Assembly: GCA_024734495.1 (NCBI GenBank)
Contig: JALMQS010000085.1
Location: forward strand, 23,069,077-23,133,076
DNA from: Forficula auricularia
Lineage: Eukaryota; Arthropoda; Insecta; Dermaptera; Forficulidae
Direction: 5' to 3'
DNA length: 64,000 bases
Part shown: in pieces, positions 23,457-34,803 of the stretch
Position numbering within the stretch: position 1 is the first letter of the stretch
Layout: each line of letters starts with the position of its first letter
Program-made: the position numbers and the translations under genes
The notes under the pieces: generated by a model
Seen by the model: the letters and a program-made list of their open reading frames with translations, nothing else
What the model was told of the DNA's origin: nothing
The model's database searches: none

Positions 23457-23690
23457 TTATAAAGAAATTGTACTAGCATTAAGTATGGCCATCCTGTATT
23501 TATACACTGTTGAGAGTATTACCATGTTATAGTTATTTAAAAGAGTTATTATATTTTTAAGGTTTATTTTAGTAAAAATTGAAAAGTTTTTGTTTTGCCG
23601 AGAGTAGTAGAGTTGTTGATTCACAAAGAGAAACAAAGAGGTTGTCCTCTGCTTGATGCAAATAAACATATACACATATATATCAAGATG
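23457..23690 (-). repeat. Family M, longest copy
   Basis: Minus-strand unit ending TTTATTTGCATCAAGCAGAG. The region 23585-23690 matches the 11.4-kb copy. Confidence 0.55.
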
Positions 23691-23720
23691 ATATATCTGT
23701 ATATATATTATTTATTTGTT

Positions 23721-23765
23721 TGAGACTATAGTTTCGAAGACTTGGTCTTCATCATCAGTCTTTCT
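23721..23765 (-). ncRNA. Hammerhead-like motif H5
   Basis: CUGAUGA, stem II GAAG/CUUC, GAAA, CUAUAGUC. Stem I is weak. Confidence 0.5.
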
Positions 23766-24021
23766 TCAATTATAAATGTTTTTCATGGAGTCAATATCAT
23801 ATGGATATTGAAAACTTGGTGTTACTTCGTCACCGCTGGAAGGCTAGGAACCAACAAAGACATTCTCTCCGGGCTCACACTCAAATATAACAATATGTTT
23901 CCCTTTCTCCTTTCTCCTTAGAAAGGAGGAATTTTTTCCTTTTATCTTTTGTTAGCAAACATCTTAAGTAGATTACTATTGGATAATTCAATTTGATTGT
24001 TTAAACAGAGTTCTGAATTTC

Positions 24022-25018
24022 TATTTTTTTTTTTTTCTTTAATGCAATCGAATGCAAGAAGGGGTGCACCAGTAAAGATGTAGCCCCTATGGATCTCGAA
24101 AGACCCTTGCATTACCGAAGAGAAGGGAAAGTTGTTTAAGTGAGAGGGTGTAGACGTAGGTGTCTATGCACCCTGGTTTTGAAGGTTTGAAGATCATAGG
24201 TGCTGGGAAAGATAGAGGCTGGGAGAGAGTTCCAGTTCCTTGAAGTCATGGGGATATATGAATTCGCGAATGAAGTGGTCCGGCACTTTTCTAATTTGAC
24301 CGCGAAAGAGTGTTGGGAGTCGGCAAAACGTGTGCTGCGTGCAAAGCATGCTTTGGGGGGAATTATTGATTTTATCTCATCAGAGCACCTGCCGTGATAG
24401 TATCTATAGAAAAGGAAAGGGCGGAGACATCTCTTCGATGAGCCAGCGAGTCGAGGGAGTCGGTGAGGGTAGAATCGTCAATTAGCCTGACGGCTCGTTT
24501 CTGAATTGCATCAAGGGTAGCAAGAGAATATTTTGAGGCTCCTCTCCACAGATGAGAGCCGTATTCGAGATAGGGGCGGATTTGGGCCTTGTAGATGGTG
24601 AGAAGTTGTGGGGGTTTGTAAAATCGCTTGGACCTGAATAAGAAGCCAATCTTCCTTGCTGCAGATTTCGCCACAGAGGAGATGTGTTCATTCCAAGACA
24701 GGTCAGATGCGACAGAGACGCCCAACATGGATAGGCTGTCACACATTTTCAGGGTATTCGAATCGAAGTGAATATCAGGGAAATCTCTATTTTCGCGCCT
24801 AGAAATTAGACAACATTGAGTCTTGTTTGAATTGAAGTTAACTAAATTTTGAGAGCCCCATTTATTCAGTTTGTCTAGGTCGAGAGTAATTGAGGAGGCA
24901 ATATTGATTCGATTATTCGGGAGAGAGGGTTTGCCGTGTAGAGTGCTATCGTCGGCGTAACAATGAGTGGGGTTTGCCGTTTGATCAATAAGGTCGTTTA
25001 TATAAATAAGGAAGAGTG
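24022..25018 (-). pseudogene. Jockey/CR1-like LINE, 5'-truncated
   Basis: A minus-strand copy running from about 25018 to a poly(A) tail (poly-T at 24022-24038). It encodes, from the middle of the reverse transcriptase, HCYADDSTLHGKPSLPNNRI (catalytic YADD box), then the thumb region MCDSLSMLGVSVASDLSWNE and LEYGSHLWRGASKYSLATLD. The frame is kept across the site where the 49-kb copy has lost a base, but a one-base deletion near 24415 ends the frame early (SALSFSIDTI instead of SALSLFYRYY). The sequence is nearly identical to 49430-50400, pointing to recent amplification. The 5' end abuts the end of the PLE at 25020. Confidence 0.85.
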
Positions 25019-25019
25019 A

Positions 25020-26075
25020 AGAGTCTATTGAATGACTTGAAAAATTTCTAAAGATTCGATTGCGCTAATCAATTTTGGGTTCTTTTCTCCTTTTATTAAT
25101 CTAATACCTTCTGGGAAGGAGTGATTGTTTGAATTTAAATGTTCTGCAAAAGAATTTTCGTACTTTTTATTTTATAATCTCTTATGTGTTCATTTAGTCG
25201 AATTTTCAGATTTCTCTCTGGTCTTCCCTACATAGATTGCTTCGCAATATTTGCATTTCAAACTATAAACCCCTTCTTTTTCTATATTTGGTAGTTTGTC
25301 TTTTTTATTTGAACCTAAATCTTTTCCTAGAGTAATTGGAGTTTTGAATACTGTTTTGAACCTAATTTTTTGTTTTAATTTTTCCGAAATTTGTCCATAA
25401 TATGGAAGAACTATTCTAGGATTTTCTTTTTCTTTTTCATTCTTTTGTGAATATACTGATTCCAGGGTTAATTTTTCAATTTTTTTATTTAACATTTGGT
25501 CTATAAGGCTTGCTTCGTACCCATTATTTACCGCGATTTCTTTAATTGTCTCTAATTCTTGTGAATATGCTTTTTCTGATAGAGGTATATTTATTAGTCT
25601 ATGTATCATTGAATGGAAGGCTGCGTGTTTATGTGACATTGGTCTACAAGAATTTTTATGTATTACAATGTCAGTAGCTGTGGGTTTTCTATAAATTTCA
25701 AAGGTGTGCTTATTTCCGGAGATATTTATTTTTAAATCTAAAAAATTTAGTATTTTCTCTTTTTCTTTCTCTACTGTGAATTTAATTTTCTCATGAAGAT
25801 TATTTATATATTCTATAAATGTGTCTAATTGTCTATTTGTTCCTCCCCATAGTAAAATTATATCATCTACGTATCGATAATAGTATATAATGTTTTTTGA
25901 ATATTTTTCATTGTCAAGGAATTTATTTTCAAAATCATTTAAGAATATTTCTGCTAATAACGGGGACAATGGAGATCCTATTGATAATCCCTCCCTTTGT
26001 TCATAAAATTTGTTCCCAAATTGAAAGAAATTGTGGTTGATACATGTGTGGACCAAACTGCTTAGATCCATTTTT
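25020..26075 (-). pseudogene. Penelope-like element: RT palm/thumb plus GIY-YIG endonuclease
   Basis: The 293-codon frame 26071-25190 begins inside the reverse transcriptase. Motifs in order: YEQREGLSIGSPLSPLLAEI (palm motif B), YYRYVDDIILLW (catalytic YxDD box, about residue 67), LNFLDLKIN and FEIYRKPTATD, the His-containing region SHKHAAFHSMIHRLI, then GVYSLKCKYCEAIYVGKT, the GIY-YIG motif. After a frameshift at 25200, minus-strand coding continues RLNEHIRDYKI (conserved Arg/His). After a second frameshift it reads KKYENSFAEHLNSNNHSFPE and ISAIESLEIFQ, the distal endonuclease motifs, to a stop near 25028. RT plus C-terminal GIY-YIG is diagnostic of Penelope-like elements. Element A5 cuts off the upstream RT at 26076, and a LINE abuts the 3' end. 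Confidence 0.9.
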
Positions 26076-26811
26076 TTTAACCGACTTCAAAAAAGGAGGA
26101 GGTTCTCTATTCGATTGAATTTTTTTTTTTTTTTTTTTGTGCCTATGTTACCTCATATCTCCGCCAATTGTCAACCGATTTTGAAAATTTTTTTTGCATT
26201 GGGTCCAGTCTAGCTTCCGATTGGTCCCATTTTTTTTCGATTTTTTTCATATGTATTAGACCTTTTTTATTAGGTTTGTTTAGACCTAACCTCTTTGTTT
26301 ATGAACCGATTTCGATGGTTCTTTTTTTATCCGAAAGGGGGTGTCTTAGGGATGGTGTCATATTAATTTGGTCAAGTTCTGATGATATAATCACTATTAA
26401 TAACATCACTAAAAGAGAAAAATAAAAATTTTTAAGAAAAAAATAAAAACCGACTTCAAAAAATTAAATGCAACAAATAAAATACACTAAAAGGTATAAA
26501 ATAATTATTATCTTATTTAGTTACAACTAAACGACGAAATATTAACACGAAATTACTTTTTGAAGTTGGTGCCAAACATATACCTTTTATGAATTGCACT
26601 CGACGGATCTTACTTAGTACGTTTGGCGGGTACGCTCGCTTATAGGTATAGTTTGTTTGGCACCGACTTTAAAAAGTAATTTCGTGTTAATATTTCGTCG
26701 TTTAGTTGTAACTAAATAAGATAATAATTATTTTATACCTTTTAGTGTATTTTTATATTTGTTGCATTTAATTTTTTGAAGTCGTTTTTTATTTTTTTCT
26801 TAAAAATTTTT
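26076..26811 (+). mobile_element. Foldback element A, copy A5
   Basis: Tail first. Inserted in, or abutting, the PLE reverse transcriptase frame at 26075. Confidence 0.85.
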
Positions 26812-27284
26812 ATTCCAGGTTGTTTAGGTTATTTTAGTAAACACTCAAAAGCAATGAATATTTGTTATAGGACTTAAAATGTGCCTGCTCGATATAAATT
26901 TGGAATGAAATAGGGGTTTAGAGGGGAGGTATGAGATTCTGGTGGTACAAGCAAGTATCAAGGGAGATGGCGACAGACAGACAGACAGACATCTTTGTTC
27001 AGGTAATCAAAACTCGTGGTAAGAGGAAACAAACTCCGTTTATAGGCCATTAGAAGGGTGCTCTCTGACTTATTAGTCTCTGTCTTGTAATATATTTAGA
27101 TGAGAAATGCCCGTAATTATCAACAACAATAACAAATCTAATTTAGTATAAGTAGAAGGTGAACTCGAGCAAATTAGATTGTTCATGATTTGTTTGTTTG
27201 TTTGTTTGTTTGTTTTTATATTACAATAAAACAAAAAAAGAAAGCAAAAAGAGATCTAAGGGAAACTATATTGAAACAAATAAG
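26812..27284. other. Unassigned stretch with (TTTG)n
   Basis: A (TTTG)n run at 27187-27214 and a short (GACA)n at about 26971-26990. No recognised gene or repeat. Confidence 0.45.
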
Positions 27285-28130
27285 CTGACGTGTTCTGATG
27301 TGGCCATCCACTTGACTTTACCATACAACCTGGCCCCTCACTTATATTTAATATTTAATAAAATTATTTATAATCATGTAGGGGGGGGGGTTAGTTTTTG
27401 CTTTTTAGACTTCTGGGATCCCACTGATTATGTATACAAAATTTGGTTAAGTTTTCTCAAATGACCTAGTTTTTAATTTTTTGGTTGAGTTTGCTCAAAT
27501 GGCCAAGATTTTCATTTTTTGACCCTACACCCCCCTCCCCACATTTTGGGCGGTTAGTTTTTGTATTTTTAGACTTCTGGGGTCCCACTGATTATGTATA
27601 CAAAATTTGGTTGAGTTTGCTCAAATGGCCAAGATTTTCATTTTTTGACCCTACACCCCGCCTCCCCACATTTTGGGCGGTTAGTTTTTGAATTTTTAGA
27701 CTTCTGGGGTCCCACTGATTATGTATACAAAATTTGGTTGAGTTTGGTCAAATGGCCAAGATTTTCATTTTTTGACCATGCACCCCTCCCCACATTTTGG
27801 GCGGTTAGTTTTTGCATTTTTAGACTTCTGGGGTCTCACTGATTATGTATACAAAATTTGGTTGAGTTTGGTCAAACGGCCTAGATTTTTAATTTTTTAA
27901 CCCCCCTCCATCCCCCTTAATTTTGCGTCGATATACACCAAAATCTAATCAGCTCTTAATCTCAATGGACCAAAAGTACTGAGTGAGTGAAATTTGATTT
28001 CGATATTCACACTAGGTTTTGAGCTAGCTCGTCCACAAAATTTGGTAACGCACAGACTAACTAACAGACATTTTGACAAAAAATTATTATCTCGAAAAAT
28101 ATAACTTTTTCGATGTTCACTTATTAGGGC
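27285..28130 (+). repeat. Repeat D copy D4 with four tandem units
   Basis: Starts TAAGCTGACGTGTTCTGATG. The 125/126-bp unit (GCGGTTAGTTTTTG ... ACATTTTGG) repeats about four times. It breaks off inside the distal block at 28130, where LINE sequence begins. Open frames here (for example 27485-27691) only reflect the unit length being near a multiple of three. Confidence 0.85.
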
Positions 28131-28455
28131 TTTTATTATTATCTCATCAGAGCACCTGCCGTGATAGTATCTATAGAAAAGGGAAAGGGCAGAGACATTT
28201 CTTCGATGAGTTAGCGAGTCGAGGGAGTCGGAGAGGGTAGAATCGTCAATTAGCCTGACGGCTCGTTTCTGAATTGCATCCAGGGTAGCAAGAGAATATT
28301 TAGAGGCTCCTCTCCATAGATGAGAGCCGTATTCGAGACAGGGCCGGATTTGGGCCTTGTAGATGGTGAGAAGATGTGGGGGTTTGTAAAATCGCTTGGA
28401 CCTGAATAAGTGGCCAATCTTCCTTGCTTCAGATTTCGCCACAGAGGAGATTGCA
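28130..28455 (-). pseudogene. Internal LINE fragment
   Basis: Minus-strand fragment of the same Jockey/CR1-like LINE as at 24 and 49 kb, covering IGHLFRSKRFYKPPHLLTIY to about ALSLFYRYYHGRCSDEI. It is cut at both ends. It is about 95% identical by eye to the other copies, and so older or from a sister lineage. Confidence 0.85.
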
Positions 28456-28563
28456 CCTGAGAGACTTCTTTATCCTTTTCGTGTAGGTATCTTTTAAAAA
28501 TGTAGATGATTCATGCATTGACCCTTTTAAAAGCTGAAGGAGGAATTTAAAATATAAATATTA

Positions 28564-29302
28564 TTAACCGACTTCAAAAAAGGAGGAGGTTCTCTATTCG
28601 ACAGATTTTTTTTTTTTTTTTTTTTTTTGTGCCTATGTTACCTCATATCTCCGCCAATTCTCAACCGATTTTGAAATTTTTTTTTGCATTGGGTCCAGTC
28701 TAGCTTCCGATTGGTCCCATTTTTTTTTCGTATTTTTTTCATAGGTATTAGACCTTTTTTATTAGGTTTGTTTAGACCTAACCTCTTTGTTTATGAACCG
28801 ATTTCGATGGTTCTTTTTTATCCGAAAGGGGGTGTCTTAGGGATGGTGTCATATTAATTTGGTCAAGTTCTGATGATATGATCACTATTAATAACATCAC
28901 TAAAAAGAGAAAAATAAAAATAATTTTTAAGAAAAAAATAAAAACCGACTTCAAAAAATTAAATGCAACAAATAAAATACACTAAAAGGTATAAAATAAT
29001 TATTATCTTATTTAGTTACAACTAAACGACGAAATATTAACATGAAATTACTTTTTGAAGTTGGTGCCAAACATATACCTTTCATGAATCGCACTCGACG
29101 GATCTTACTTAGTACGTTTGGAGGGTATGCTCGCTTATAGGTATAGTTAGTTTGGCACCGACTTCAAAAGTAATTTCATGTTAATATTTCGTCGTTTAGT
29201 TGTAACTAAATAGGATAATAATTATTTTATACCTTTTAGTGTATTTTATTTGTTGCATTTAATTTTTTGAAGTCGGTTTTTATTTTTTCTTAAAAATTAT
29301 TT
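28564..29302 (+). mobile_element. Foldback element A, copy A6
   Basis: Tail first. It is preceded at 28520-28560 by a truncated CATTGACCC...CUGAAGGAGG segment that matches the left half of hammerhead H1. Confidence 0.85.
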
Positions 29303-29872
29303 TTATTTATTTTCTAATAATATTCTTGAGTTGCCTTTCCATTAACTTCTACCAGCCAATATTCAAGAAAATACTTCTAATAGAAGTTACGACAATATTT
29401 TGTAAATATGTATAATCTTGTTCAATGTAATGTATAACAGATAACAGGTGTTGTGTTCCACTGTAGCGTTAAGATTCCAAAATGCTTATTATTCAAATCA
29501 GATTAGATCTTAGCTAACTATAAGATAATCAAAAGCTAATTCAAATTAGCTATAATATATGTTTTCAAGGTGGTTATAATAACTAGATATATACACTTTG
29601 ATGAGGGAATATTAATTCCAAATAAAATAGATAATGTTATCCCTAAATTTATAATATGTAAATCTCATCAGATCCAATTACTATTATAGGTAAATATATT
29701 ATATTACTATGTTATTCAATTGAGTAGCCTCATTTGAGATGTTGGATAAATATTAGAAAGTCTAATGGTTCTTAACCTTTTTCCAATCACTGGCCCCTAA
29801 ATACTTTAGCGTATTTTCGCTGCCCTCTAGTTTACAATCTATGTACCATAAATAAAACCAAATTCGATTCAT
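29303..29872. other. Unassigned AT-rich stretch ending in a hAT-like terminus
   Basis: TAATGGTTCTTAACCTTTTT at 29763 resembles the hAT end seen at 11836 and 33534. Its partner was not found. Confidence 0.35.
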
Positions 29873-30600
29873 TTTTAATCGACTTCAAAAAAGGAGGAGG
29901 TTCTCTATTCGACTGTTTTTTTTTTTGTGCCTATGTTACCTCATATCTCCGCCAATTGTCGACCGATTTTGAAATTTTTTTTGCATTGGGTCCAGTCTAG
30001 CTTCCGATTGGTCCCATTTTTTTTTCGTTTTTTTTCATAGGTATTAGACCTTTTTTATTAGGTTTGTTTTAGACCTAACCTCTTTGTTTATGAACCGATT
30101 TCGATGGTTCTTTTTTTATCCGAAAGGGGGTGTCTTAGGGATGGTGTCATATTAATTTGGTCAAGTTCTGATGATATAATCACTATTAATAACATCACTA
30201 AAAAGAGAAAAATAAAAATAATTTTTAAGAAAAAATAAAACCGACTTCAAAAAATTAAGTGCAACAAATATAAAAATACACTAAAAGGTATAAAATAATT
30301 ATTATCTTATTTAGTTACAACTAAACGACGAAATATTAACATGAAATTACTTTTTGAAGTTGGTGCCAAACATATACCTTTTATGAATCGCTCTCGACGG
30401 ATCTTACTTAGTACGTTTGGAAGGTATGCTCGCTTATAGGTATAGTTTGTTTGGTACCGACTTCAAAAAGTAATTTCATCGTTAATATTTCGTCGTTTAG
30501 TTGTAACTAAATAAGATAATAATTATTTTATACCTTTTAATGTATTTTATTTGTTGCATTTAATTTTTGAAGTCGGTTTTTTATTTTTCTTAAAAATTAT
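29873..30600 (+). mobile_element. Foldback element A, copy A7
   Basis: Tail first, loop in the common orientation. The 5' core reads ATCGACTTC, one change from the consensus. Confidence 0.85.
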
Positions 30601-30761
30601 TTTGATTATCACCAGTTCTCTGAAACTACTTAGGTCAGGAACTTGAAATTTAACAAGGAGATTATTTTTAGGACCTAGATCTTCACTAAGAAAGATTTAT
30701 TACAAATTCGAATTTTTAAAGGGGTAAATATAAAAAAAAATTGTAAAAATACAACAAATTT

Positions 30762-31262
30762 GAAGGTCACGATTTCACGGAAACACCTGGGGCTAGAAAC
30801 TGGAAATTTGGTACGAAGGCCACCTTTAAGATGTGAATGGGTTGCTATTAAGAACACGAGCTTTTCGTGCGTGCCTTCGGCACGCCCTCAACTCGGCCCT
30901 CCGGAGCTGGTGCCCTGGCGGGCAGCGTCTCGGTCAAAAATTTTTATTCCTCTTAAAAAACCACACTCCAAATGTATACCCGTAAACTACCGAAAATAAA
31001 TCGTCTCTTAAAAGTTTCGCCTCTTTAATTTTTGAGTGGCGGGGGGGGGGGGAATAATTATGAATATATTTAAATTTAAATTTCATTTTTCCTTTTCAAA
31101 ACAAAAATCAATGAAATGATTTATGAACTTGCAAAAAATTCGCGAGGCTGAATCATGGAAATTATTCAAATTTACGCGGTTCAATTAATTTAATTAATTA
31201 CAAAAAATATATTTAATGTTTCTTAATTTAAAATGAATTGGAGTCTTTCATTTCAAAATTAC
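30762..31262 (-). repeat. Family K, copy K1
   Basis: Read on the minus strand: GAAAGACTCCAATTCATTTT, AGAAACATTAAATATA, CTCAAAAATTAAAGAGGCG, GGTATACATTTGGAGTGTGG, then a GC-rich end with several short hairpins (GGCGTGCC-type). Matches K at 53.7-54.5 and 61.5-62.56 kb. Unclassified. Confidence 0.7.
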
Positions 31263-31394
31263 AATTATATTTCAAATCACCCACCCCCTCCCTATAAGAA
31301 ATATACACTGTCCTCAATTTCAAAAAGAATTAATAAGGAGTTTTAGGGAAGATTCGGTGTCTTATTCAGAATTATAATTCTTCGAAAAGCGTTT

Positions 31395-31925
31395 TTATTT
31401 ATTTATTTTTATTTTATTTATTTATTCATTCATAATTCTTACAATTTAACTTTACACAATGCTCTGAGGCAGTTTACCTCATATGAGCAGTAAAAAATGA
31501 TAATTAACATAAAACAAAGAGGAGAAAAATAAAAACAAGTGTGTGCTGAAAAAGAAAGAAAGAAAGAAAGTTGAGAGGAAGGTGAGAGAAGCCAGCAGGA
31601 GGGAAAAGATACACCATAAAGAGAGACGCCAAAAAAGGACGCTCACTCCCGAGACCCGCCCCGCGAATACATTCCAAGAGACCACGATTGAAGATAAGTG
31701 ATGATGAAGATGAACGGGTGAATGATGGTAATGAATTCCACAGTCGGGCAGCAGTGACAGTGAATGACCTATTCACCACCTCGGACCGGTGACTCGGAAT
31801 ATGAATACGATTTGAATCAGCCCGAAAAGCCCGATTATGTATGGATGATTTAAAAGTGAACATTTTATAGATGTATTCAGGCTGATGTGTTTTTTAGCCA
31901 TATATAACAAGAGTGTCAGAGAAAT
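31395..31925 (-). pseudogene. LINE 3' end with (AATA)n tail
   Basis: The 31863-31504 frame encodes HRSEVVNRSFTVTAARLWNS LPSF, the short block typical of the very C-terminus of Jockey/CR1-type LINE proteins. It then runs through a 3' UTR to an (AATAA)n tail at 31397-31432. Different family from the 49-kb LINE. Confidence 0.65.
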
Positions 31926-32395
31926 GTCGAATCAACTGGTTTGTCCTCATGGAGGCTGGAACTTCTTGCCTCGCCCTTTTCACGAGTTCTACAAACTACA
32001 TTCAAAACCACCTGAGTAAAGAAATACTAAACCAAAAAATATCTTAAAGATGTGTTAAGGATAACTTTATAAATACCAAGTAGATAGTAGTATGGCGAAT
32101 GATCTTCTTACCTGAAACAAAAGAGAAATGAAAATTAATAATAATTAAATTAAATTAGAGAACAAAGAATTTTTTTTATTATAGGCTAAAGGATCAGCCA
32201 GGGTTCGAACCCGTAATCGATTGGGAAGACGTTTTAATAAAGATTAATAATAATCGTTTTTTAAGCTACATTTGTACAGTATATGTATATACACTATATA
32301 TAAGTATATGTATATGGCATGGCTGGCTATGTGTTTAAATTTAGAATAAAATTACTAGATGAAATTTTACAAATGAAGAATTAAAACTTTGAGTG
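31926..32395. other. Unassigned stretch
   Basis: Contains a palindromic box-B-like GGGTTCGAACCC near 32200 without a matching box A. Confidence 0.35.
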
Positions 32396-32399
32396 AAAT

Positions 32400-32525
32400 A
32401 TTTAGCTCTGATACATATTTCAGAAGGGTTCACCTCACAGGGTAGCCATTTAGCCCAGAGTGCCAAGTGTGGGACTAGGGTTCGATTCCAGAGGAGGGTA
32501 AAAACAACCCTTTTGACATATAATT
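32400..32525 (+). repeat. tRNA-like core inside inverted repeats (copy 1)
   Basis: TCAGAAGGGTTCACC and the inverse CAACCCTTTTGA flank a tRNA-like segment with box B AGGGTTCGATTCC. Same design as 59155-59290, though diverged. Confidence 0.5.
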
Positions 32526-32543
32526 AAAAATAATTAATTCCAT

Positions 32544-32893
32544 TGTAGCGGCCCGCTGTTGCTTTGGCGACGAGCCTTTAGACACGGCCGCTAGATGACT
32601 CAGTCAGATCGTTGCGACACTTTTGCATGACTGATAATATATCAGTCATGCTATAAGTGAAGCAATTCGATCTTGGCTGAGCATCGAATCATCGAGCATC
32701 GAACATCGAATCGAGCATTCGATTCGGATCTGGAGGGGCCAACCGCCAGCTAGTAGCCCCTCCCCCGCTAACAAGGCGGATGGCGCCCAGCCCGGCTTTC
32801 CATCAGGGCACAAACAACGCCCTGCACACACGCAACATTGTGGGGGAGCGGACACGCACCACACAGCTTTCAGCATTCACGAGCGCCCTAACA
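32544..32893 (+). mobile_element. Solo LTR with 5-bp target duplication
   Basis: Starts TGTAGCGGCCCGC and ends GCGCCCTAACA. It is flanked by the exact duplication TCCAT (32539-32543 and 32894-32898). Same family as the LTRs at 59638 and 60090. It includes the internal palindrome GCATGACTGATA/TATCAGTCATGC. A clean solo LTR from LTR-LTR recombination. Confidence 0.95.
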
Positions 32894-33013
32894 TCCATCT
32901 ATGATCTAATAGATGATACCCTCTTGTGATTTTCTTCAAAAATTTTAAAAATGACAACTCTTATATTAATGGTTTCATTTCGAAAGCAAAGTTTCGATTA
33001 AAATCATATAGAT

Positions 33014-33534
33014 CAGGTGTTTCCAATCTTTTCTGGCCCATCTCCCCTTTCTTGAGGTTAACTAACACCTATCACCCACTTTTAATTTTCATTGTATGCC
33101 TAATTTTAATTTGAAGTAAAGTGTAAATATATTAAAGCAGTTTTATTATTTTAAAAATTTTTATTACCCTATTTAAAAACAACCAAAGCAGTTTTATCCG
33201 GTCACTCTTAAAAAAGAAAAACAATTAAAATGTACATTTACAAAGAAGTGAAATAATTAACTAAGATCATTGGCGTACATTTAAAAAAACAGGAGTACAT
33301 GTTTTCATTTTTAAATTGGAATCTGAAAAAATTAAGAAAGTTGACAGTTAAAATTTGAAAACTTCTTTGTTTACAATCACGGCAACTTCCACTGTACAGT
33401 ACTATTTTAATTTTTCCGCCTTTTGAATACTCACTCGGCCCCAAATCCCCCCCCCCCCCCCACACACATATTTATTGCCCCCTTGATAACACAAATAGTC
33501 CACTTGGGGGCAATCGCTAGGTTGAGAACCACTG
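33014..33534. mobile_element. hAT-type MITE with 8-bp target duplication
   Basis: Termini CAGGTGTTTCCAATC and GGTTGAGAACCACTG. Flanked by ATATAGAT on both sides (33006-33013 and 33535-33542). No transposase. A poly-C/CACA run lies at 33448-33466. Confidence 0.85.
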
Positions 33535-33535
33535 A

Positions 33536-33704
33536 TATAGATGCACATTTTAAAGGAGAAAATCTCACTAAAATGCACGACGTTTCGACAGTTATTCTGG
33601 AGTCAGTTTTAAATGTTGTTGTTGGACTTGTCTGTAACTCCAGGAATAGGTGAAGAAATATCGTGGATTGTGATGAGATTTTCTCATTAAAATGTGCAAT
33701 CTAT
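33536..33704. repeat. Small inverted repeat with decayed hammerhead-like site
   Basis: Arms ATGCACATTTTAAAGGAGAA and the inverse at 33673-33704. Between them the minus strand reads CUGACUCCAGAAUAACUGUC then GAAACGUCGUG. The GAAACGUC half is intact, but the CUGANGA core is missing bases. Confidence 0.45.
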
Positions 33705-34097
33705 ATTGTTTTTTCTTTCACACTAAACAACTAAGCCATCAAAGTATAAATTTGAAATCTTAATTTCTATAATATACAATTAAAATGATACTACAGTGAA
33801 ACCCCTCAAATCCGAAAGGGTTTTTTGACAAATTTAAGTTTGGGTAGGTGTTTTCTTGAGGGTAGGCCAAAGCTTCTTTCAAGATTTCCGCAGTAAGTTC
33901 ACACTTGTATTTTGCCATGATTCAGCAACGAAGTAAATAAATAAATAAATCTTTATTTCTCGACCTGCTTAGAGGCACAAGTCCTCGGTGGCTAGGTCCT
34001 CCAAACATCAATACAATCTAGCTACAATACATTAATAAACATCAATACAATAGTTTTTAAGGAATTTGGTGTTGGTACTTGGTGAAACATTTTTTAA

Positions 34098-34252
34098 AAT
34101 TATTGGATAAAAATACTTGGTAGGTTTCACATTAAGATATAAAAAATAAAACGAATTTATTTTTAGAGAATCTTTAATCTCTAAAAATAAATTCGTTTTA
34201 TTTTTTATATCTTAATGTGAAACCTACCAAGTATTTTTATCCAATAATTTTA
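34098..34252. repeat. Near-perfect palindrome P5, 74-bp arms, 8-nt loop
   Basis: Left arm 34098-34170, loop ATCTTTAA, right arm 34179-34252. The arms match without a mismatch by eye. Each arm is the start of the PLE terminal segment seen downstream of hammerhead H7 (starting GAGATTAAAGATTCTC), so this is a head-to-head junction of two such ends with no ribozyme. Confidence 0.9.
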
Positions 34253-34479
34253 ACATCAATACAAATTAATTACAACATTTTTAACAAATAATAAACAAGT
34301 AAAAAAAAAAGTAAAGAAAAAATGAAATGTATGCTCATTAACAAATAACATGACCATAGATTTCCATCAAAAGACAAAAAGTAATTTAAAAATTCCGCGC
34401 AAAAACCCGATACCAGGAGCAAGCGACGCATTAGTCATCCCGGCATTTGCCATAAGCTGTTAAGGAAACCTGGTCAAAA

Positions 34480-34803
34480 CCTTAACAAGGATGGTATGAC
34501 CTCTCTCTACCTCACCTAATCTCTGCATGTGAGAACTAAATACTAAACTAGATACTAATCGAACAAAGGCATTCGCCAATTCATTTATCCCTATGACATC
34601 TAGAGACTGGAATTCTCTTCCCCCGACCGTCTTTCCAGCTACTTATAACCTTCAAACTTTCAAGACCAGCATCCACAGATACCTTCGACCTCTACCCAAA
34701 TCCCCCTTATCTTCACGTTACAAGGGTCCACCACGGACTTCAGAGGTTGTACCTTCTTGGTGCAACTTCTTCTTGTATCAATATCATTATAAAAAAATAA
34801 ATA
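34480..34803 (+). pseudogene. LINE 3' end with A-rich tail
   Basis: The frame 34593-34808 reads MTSRDWNSLPPTVFPATYNL then QTFKTSIHRYLRPLPKSPLS. This is the C-terminus of a Jockey/CR1-like LINE related to the 49-kb copy, which ends with the same RNWNSLP...TYDLQTFKTRVHRHLR arrangement. It ends TATCAATATCATTATAAAAA. Confidence 0.7.

Noticed and set aside
27485..27842. Overlapping open frames with repeated FGRLVFxFLDFWGPTDYVYK motif
   Set aside because: They are translations of the D tandem unit (about 126 bp, a multiple of three). The same unit in other copies is out of frame or broken, and the frame has no start context or homologue.
32185..32225. Functional tRNA gene
   Set aside because: Only a palindromic GGGTTCGAACCC is present; no box A, acceptor or anticodon arm.
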